A program made the translations under genes and the position numbers. A DNA stretch of 64,000 nt from positions 2,170,001-2,234,000 of the forward strand of contig CM049310.1 of the NCBI GenBank assembly GCA_026874595.1. Direction: 5' to 3'. Below the pieces are notes generated by a model that saw nothing but the letters and a program-made list of their open reading frames with translations, ran no database searches and was not told the DNA's origin. Source of the DNA: Sipunculus nudus. Its lineage: Eukaryota; Annelida; Sipuncula; Golfingiida; Sipunculidae. Below are positions 58,069-64,000 of this stretch, piece after piece (positions within the stretch are counted from its first letter, which is position 1; the number at the start of each line of letters is the position of its first letter).

Positions 58069-60773
58069 TGTCGCGGGCGGGCGGTAAGGCGGGGTCTGGT
58101 TCGTGGCCCACTCGCACACACACAAATGGTAAACGACACGCAGCTGACACTTGACAACTGTTTATTCTGCAACAAAGTGGACAAGATCAGAATCGACGTG
58201 TTGTCGAAAGCATGACATGAGGCTGGACTCACGTGATCATATTGTTTACAAATATTGGACTGCTCATTATAATGTATATAAAGGTACTCAACTTATTGTT
58301 TACAAATACTGGATTGCTTATTAAACTGTATATAAATATACTCAAATGCAATGTATGCCTCTGCAACAAGTACACAAGATATTCATTAAGGTAGGTTTAC
58401 CTGAAATCTTCATGTAATTATAACCATGTTATTATTATAACCATGTTATTATACATATCTCCTAGTCTTATACTATCTTAAATCTTGTTTATACATATCT
58501 ATCAATCTTTATCTCAAACCCTCATCTAGTTTTATATTTGTTTACATCTTGCTATTCATACACAAATTATGTTTGTGTACAACTATTCACAAACAATAGC
58601 GCTAAGATTTCACTTCGTTTATATCTTCTATCTATAATTCACTTCGTTTATATCTTCTATCTATAATAACATACATTAAGTATACAAATGTGAAACATCT
58701 AGGCTAAGTATCGTTCTTAAGTACATAATGTCCTATATTGCTATCATTCAAAGAAATTCTGCTATTACAAGATAAAATATAAATATGACCAATGATTGTA
58801 GTAAATTTCTTAGTGAAAACATTCGGGGTGGTTATTTTCTGGGAGTCTATGATGGAAGAGCGAAGGGGGTATCCCACTATATTTGGAGGGACGGATAATG
58901 GTTGTTTATCTCCCCTAGGAAATTCAAGAAATCTACCTCGGTAAATATTTATTTACTTGTAGGTATGGGATATCTTTGGTTGATCACCCATATTAACATT
59001 ACTTCGTAACATAATAATCGTAACATAATAAATAGAAGGACTAATGTGTGTTATGAAAGGGGAATGGTTTATAAAGGGAACAGCGGGCGAGAACAACGAG
59101 GCCGCCGCGCGCAAACAGGTGGTTCCCGATGACGAATCATCAACATCGCCAGGCGCAGAACGCTTGGTGAAAGTTGTGTATGAATTTAACGTGAATTTTG
59201 CAGCAGGGCTATCAAAGGTGAGGTTCAAAATCAATAATTAAGTGGAAAGTTACTGGGAGTCAGTCATTGGTCAGTGGTTCTGGTACTTTTAATGCATAGG
59301 ATCGTACTTTTATTTAAAGGATCAGATTTTTAAGGCTGAAAGTAACTTGGCATATTCCCACAGTGAGTTCTACCACAATGCTAAGTGGTTTAAGTTTAAA
59401 ATACGTTTATGCGAGGTTTATGAACGTTTGTAGGAATTTCTGATACATTTCGCTAACATTTCGTGGTAATTCAAGTTGTCCAAAATAAAAGAGAGAAGGG
59501 GGGGGGGGGGGGGGGGGTTATGGGTTAGCTCGAATTAGTGCGAGCATCCACCGATAGACGGCAGCACGGTTATAGTCATAACGTCTGCGTTTGTTTGAGA
59601 GAAGGCCGTTGCTGTAGAACCATTTTCTCTTTACTCATATTTATGCCGTAGACCCATTTTCTCATTATATTTTATAAAAGAAAATACGATTTTATAGAAT
59701 TATTCAATACGAGTGTTACAATTAGTTCTGTTATGTTTTAAATCCTGTTCACTCAATTCTATGCATTTTCAAGCTTATTTTTAAATATTGCTGATGCCTT
59801 AGGAGTGGGGGGAAAATGATGGATAGACGGAAATAACGGAGGTTAGAAGTACCGGTACAGATATAATTCGTTTATTGGCCATTCTTTCAGTTCCACGAGG
59901 AATTCTATCGGAACACGTGGAGATTATCTAGACACGTGGAAATTATTTGTACACGTGGTAATGCTCTTTTAGAGGTCAGCATTAATTTGGCATATTGACT
60001 TGTGGTGTGGGTCCCTTTAAAGATTTACAGGAATATTTCACGGGGTTTCCCGTGCACCCAAATAACTCGAGGTCGAAGGTTCAGAGGTCCCGTAGTAATA
60101 ACGATAATCTTACAAGGATATATAATTAAAGCACCCAGATAGAAAATATATAATATTCAATATTAATTAGGGAATATTATATTGACATTCAGTTTATACT
60201 TTGGCATCTATCTACAACATTTTGAAAATAATTTTACCTACCTGCAACAAAGTGGACAAGATCAGAATCGACGTGTTGTCGAAAGCATGACATGAGGCTG
60301 GACTGACGTGATGTCCCTAACGGGATCGTCAGTAGGGGCACGTCACGCCCAAGTACCCATGCCATGCGACCTGTCCTATTGTTGCTTTAGGTTTCTCAAA
60401 AACCGGTCAGGGAAGGTTTCATGCCACATAGCCGTTCAGTACGGACATCTTCGGCAAATCCCGAGATGGTGGGGATCTATACATATAATAATTGTAGGTG
60501 GGGATCTATACATATAATAATTGTATTGATATCGCCTTTATTCTGACCTCTATTAAATATAAATCTAAACTTTAATGATATAGAACTATATTAAATGATT
60601 AATCTGAAAAATTATATCTATTCAGGGGAGTCAACCAGAGAGACAGATTAAAACGGTTTCCGGTGACAGTGTCGCCAAGACGACAATGCTAACAATGCCA
60701 TAGTGAAGGAAAAGAGGAGAAATATTACGCAGGGGAGACAAGCCGGCTGTTCTCCCGACTTAACATTCGCTAC

Positions 60774-60774
<1 letters not shown>
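58069..60774 (-). repeat. 5' LTR of element 2
   Basis: 2,706 bp, matching the 3' LTR except for one substitution and a poly-G run of 20 instead of 17. It has the same internal 71-bp direct repeat and CACGTG trio (59914, 59933, 59952). Confidence 0.95.

Positions 60775-60814
<40 letters not shown>
60775..60814. repeat. (TA)n microsatellite, right flank of element 2
   Basis: Alternating TA immediately beyond the LTR, continuing the tract interrupted at 48698. Confidence 0.85.
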
Positions 60815-60817
<3 letters not shown>

Positions 60818-61310
60818 AAGGATTTAAAGGGGAAATCCCCGAGAGGGGAGGGTGTGGAAGGGGTATTCTGGTGCATTTTTGCTGTCATTTATTGGTCAAT
60901 GCTTATTTAGTAAAACGGTGCCTCCTTGTAAAGAGATTATTTGTCTGGCAATGGATGCATTTTCACACAGAATATCAGCTTTGCAATATTTCTTTTTTGC
61001 ACCTCAATACCAGAGGCTGCGGCCCTGTATATATAGTACTCCAAGTACTGAGGGCGCAAAGTGCCTGAGCTGAGGAGGATATATATATGTGAGAGTGCAA
61101 ATACTCAATAATAAAATAGTGTATTTTATACTCATCATTTTGTTGGGGGGGGGGGGGTGCCCCCCCACCCCCCGCTTTCGCTGCATATGGCCATAATCAC
61201 TATAACTTATCTTCCAACACTAATATCCCTTCATATATGTTTTTTTGTGATATCTCTTTCAAAAATATGTTTGACATTTATTCACTACCAACTAAAATTC
61301 AGCAGGTATA
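60815..61310. other. intergenic, no gene seen
   Basis: Contains a poly-G then poly-C block at about 61145-61174. The frame at 60703-61068 crosses the TA tract and is chance. Confidence 0.45.
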
Positions 61311-61636
61311 CTAATACTAATCATTCTACTTCCTAAGTTGCAAATTTAGTGCTTTACTCCTAATGTACATTCAAAATCATGCAATGAACTCTAATACTTA
61401 AATCAATCTACTTCCTAAGTTGCCAATCTAGTGCTTTACTCCTAATGTACATTCAAAATCATGCAATGAACTCTAATACTTAAATCATTCTACTTCCTAA
61501 GTTGCCAATCTAGTGCTTTACTCCTAATGTACATTTAAAATCATGCAATGAACTCTTTATACTAATCATTCTACTTCCTAAGTTGCCAATTTAGTGCTTT
61601 ACTCCTAATGTACATTCAAAGTCATGCAATGAACTT
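61311..61636 (+). repeat. minisatellite, about 82-bp units, four copies
   Basis: Units begin near 61311, 61391, 61473 and 61559. Each has tcattctacttcctaagttg, tttagtgctttactcc or a close variant, taatgtacattcaaaatcat and gcaatgaact. Copies are more than 90% alike by eye. Confidence 0.88.
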
Positions 61637-62563
61637 TATAATAAAAATTTCACTATCCAGTGCTGTGAGATCTTTCCTCCCATCTATACACATAAAAGCG
61701 AGACACCATGTACCATGGGTGGAGGGTAAGGTGCGCAGGTTTATGAAGCAGTGTGACCATTACAGGTTGAAGACAAAACAGAAACATTTTGACCCCCACA
61801 TTTGACCAAAGCCAAAGACTTACAGAAAATCATACAGGTAAGATTAGGCAGACATATGCAAAATACATTTGATATATTTATTTGTTTGAAGATGAAAAAT
61901 TAGACTGGGTTTATAAGCAATTGATCACCATACCAGGCTGACCAAAAGCAAACTATTCCTTGATATTTATGAGTGACATGCCTCCTTCCTCTGCATCTAA
62001 TGATGCCTTTATACAAATCCTTAGGAATCAGCTTACATGGATCAAGCAAGTTACAAGGTGATATACACTCATATCCACTTTGTACTACTTATACCTAACA
62101 CAGTTCAGTGGTTTTATTCCTGCCCTATGGCCATATTCCTCACTGTTCCTGTGTTATCCATCAATAACTGAACATACTGTATTGTGACTCGTATGAGCTT
62201 GCACCACCACTAAGTGCATGGTCCACTGAGTTTTCCCACTTCACAGTTACACAGTTTGGAGTTGTAAACGATAATTCTGAGTCAAAGCAACCCTGATGCT
62301 GAGGGTTGGATGAAATTGTTTGCTTATATTGTTGAGTACAGTGTTTACTCCAGTAAAGGCTTCAAGGAACTAGGATGATTATTCATCGGTCCTCAAAACC
62401 TGATGTATGTTCAGGTATATATACTTTTATCCCTAGATTCATGTTTGACACTTTGCTTGAACTATGCCATCCTGGAATATAAGCATAGTGATATGACTGG
62501 AATATAAGCATAGTGATATGACTGGGTCACCTATACTTGTACATGTTATTTTCTGATTTGCAG
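61637..62563 (+). other. upstream region or first intron of the GPCPD1-like gene
   Basis: No coding exon recognised. A 25-bp unit (ctggaatataagcatagtga...) is duplicated head to tail at about 62472-62521. It ends in a good acceptor (tttctgatttgcag, AG at 62562-62563). Confidence 0.5.
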
Positions 62564-62608
62564 GTCTGTTTGGTGTGCCTGTAAATTATTCATCATCAAC
62601 TGTTCAAG

Positions 62609-64000
62609 ATGGGTAAAGTACAGTTTTCAGTAAAAGGAGACACTGGTCCAGGTGAAGCCGTCTATATTACAGGCAGTTCCCAGGAGCTAGGAGCCTGGTA
62701 TCCCCAGGGAGCAATGAGACTACATAAAGATGGGTAAAATATTTCCCTAATTTCAATAATTTGTGCTCAGACAAAGTCTTCTGTTACTTAAGCTCAGACT
62801 GTTTTCCTACAATAATAGTACTAAGAGTGATGAAACCTGTAAATGCATACATATGGAATAAAACCCCATCAGGGTTTTGGTCAGCTCTGGATACCATAGT
62901 AATATGGACAGAATATCCCTTTCAAGAAAACATTATTAAGGTAATCATGTGAATATCATAAATCAAGTAAGACTGTGTAAAATCAGTCTCACTGTAAATT
63001 GTAGGGTAATTACTTGAGTTTGGTGTATAGCTGAGACAAATACCTACCTGTGATGTTAAAAGTGTACTTGCCAGTTAGGTAGTACCAGTGCCTCTGCCGG
63101 CCATGTGTACTCATTTGTCATTTTGTTTGTTTGTCTAAACAGTACACCAAAAGTTCTCAGTGAATTTTTATGGGAAATTGTTTCATGAGAAAACTAACAA
63201 GTGCTGAAATATTTGCGCCAATCTGCCAGATCAGTTATATTAAAGGGCTGCTTTACATATGGAAGCAGTAAAATTCAACCCTTATCCTACTATTTGTCTG
63301 AGCTTTTTTCAAATGTTTTTCATGATTTTCAATGAAATTTTGTGGAATGATGGGCCAAGTAAGATGTGATTACTAGAGAGATCAAGGAGTTGGTGAAGGT
63401 ATGCTCTCACTGAGTGCTTTCTAGTCCTATAATTACACATGTTTTATCTTCAGAGATGTTTGGAAAGGATCAGTACCTGTTGATGGAGAGGTGAAGTATC
63501 GCTATTTTATTGGATCTGAAACCCCTGCTGGAAACCTTATCCTCAGCAAATGGGAGGCTCACCTGACTCCACGCTTAAGAAAAACAGGTAATATCCTCAG
63601 TTTATCAACAATCAGTTCATATTATTGTTTATTAAATTTAGGTTAGATCTTAAAAGTGATTTTTAATAAATAAGGTCATAGAACAACCATATTAAGTAGT
63701 GTTTCATCATCCAGTTATTCTTTTCTTTATCCCTTTAATTATGACAGTATATTATATATAAACTTAACATTTACAATAAATTGTGAAATTTCATTGTATA
63801 ATTGATTTCATTATAAAGAACACATCACATTTGTGCCAGGAGTACATCTTCCCACATTTCATTTTAACCCTCTGTCCCTGTGACAGCCTGACAGGTTATG
63901 ATAAGTTTTTCATTTTAACCCCTCTGTTCCTGTGACAGCCTGACAGGATATGATAAGAATGTTTTTCTCTCTTTTGCAGGCAAAAAAATAAAAAGACAGT
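62609..64000 (+). CDS. GPCPD1: GPCPD1-like glycerophosphocholine phosphodiesterase, 5' part (CBM20 domain)
   Basis: Three exons, gene cut by the window edge: 62564-62733 (ATG 62609), 63454-63587 and 63980 onward, all GT..AG and in phase. The first about 90 residues form a CBM20 starch/glycogen-binding domain: GPGEAVYITGSSQELGAW, then WKGSVPV, VKYRYFIG and KWEAHLTPR. The KWExHLxPR end of the domain resembles GPCPD1, which hydrolyses glycerophosphocholine to choline and glycerol-3-phosphate in the cytosol. The GDPD catalytic domain would lie beyond 64000 and is not seen. Other CBM20 proteins (laforin, STBD1) are possible but fit less well. Confidence 0.75.

Larger units (their letters stand above)
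48699..60774 (-). mobile_element. intact giant-LTR Ty3/gypsy retrotransposon (element 2)
   Basis: 12,076 bp on the minus strand: 5' LTR 58069-60774, 5' leader, gag 57105-55744, pol 55779-51464 in the -1 frame, 3' LTR 48699-51401. LTRs of about 2.7 kb are unusually long for gypsy. The only differences I found between them are one base (tatc(a/g)ttctt) and a poly-G length change of 3. Both genes are uninterrupted, so this is a very recent and perhaps still mobile copy. There is no env gene. Confidence 0.95.

Noticed and set aside
1-64000. CRISPR array or prokaryotic operon
   Set aside because: Direct repeats here are degenerate satellites or transposon copies without unique equal-length spacers, and genes have spliceosomal introns.

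Overview
The window is animal nuclear DNA. Host genes have introns with GT..AG borders, and long gene-poor stretches are packed with interspersed repeats, (TA)n tracts and G or C homopolymers. A marine invertebrate fits best and a mollusc is my guess, but this rests on repeat style and gene content, not on a database match. No operons, bacterial genes or CRISPR arrays were seen.

Host genes are few. A CLIC-type (chloride intracellular channel / GST-fold) gene lies on the minus strand, with three coding exons at 34424-34697, 35310-35544 and 37603-37777. The 5' part of a GPCPD1-like gene (CBM20 starch-binding domain) starts at 62609 on the plus strand and runs off the right edge. A single exon at 3942-4049 looks like part of a C-type lectin domain.

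Mobile DNA dominates. (1) 8409-10521: a 5'-truncated, broken LINE (CR1/L2-like reverse transcriptase) ending in an (ATT)n tail. (2) 17215-25324, plus strand: a complete Ty3/gypsy element with 607-bp LTRs, gag, pol and an env-like third gene of fusion-glycoprotein type. Pol and env are broken by frameshifts and a stop. (3) 48699-60774, minus strand: a 12-kb, apparently intact and very young Ty3/gypsy element with unusually long LTRs (about 2.7 kb), inserted in a (TA)n microsatellite. Its Gag has an RRM-like N terminus and a PNMA-like core. Both gypsy elements carry a T TTA AAC slippery heptamer in the correct gag frame, with pol in the -1 frame.

Smaller non-autonomous DNA transposons can be delimited by their target duplications: a family with TACGCTC termini and 9-bp duplications (970-1674, 32657-33132, 43879-44600, fragment at 12878), a pair of inverted Harbinger-like MITEs with TTA duplications (41863-42200, 43414-43749), a hAT-like MITE (6165-6547) and a fold-back MITE (48249-48407). 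Tandem arrays include a roughly 145-bp satellite-like repeat carrying an AGGTCAAAGGTCA motif per unit (2700-3770 and 4650-5450), a family built around a GGTGGCGCCACC palindrome (11600-13500 and 32600-33550), and several minisatellites.

Main layout: 1-8400 repeats and lectin exon; 8.4-10.5 kb LINE; 10.5-17.2 kb repeats; 17.2-25.3 kb env-bearing gypsy; 25.3-34.4 kb repeats; 34.4-37.8 kb CLIC gene; 37.8-48.7 kb repeats and MITEs; 48.7-60.8 kb giant-LTR gypsy; 61-64 kb minisatellite and GPCPD1-like gene.
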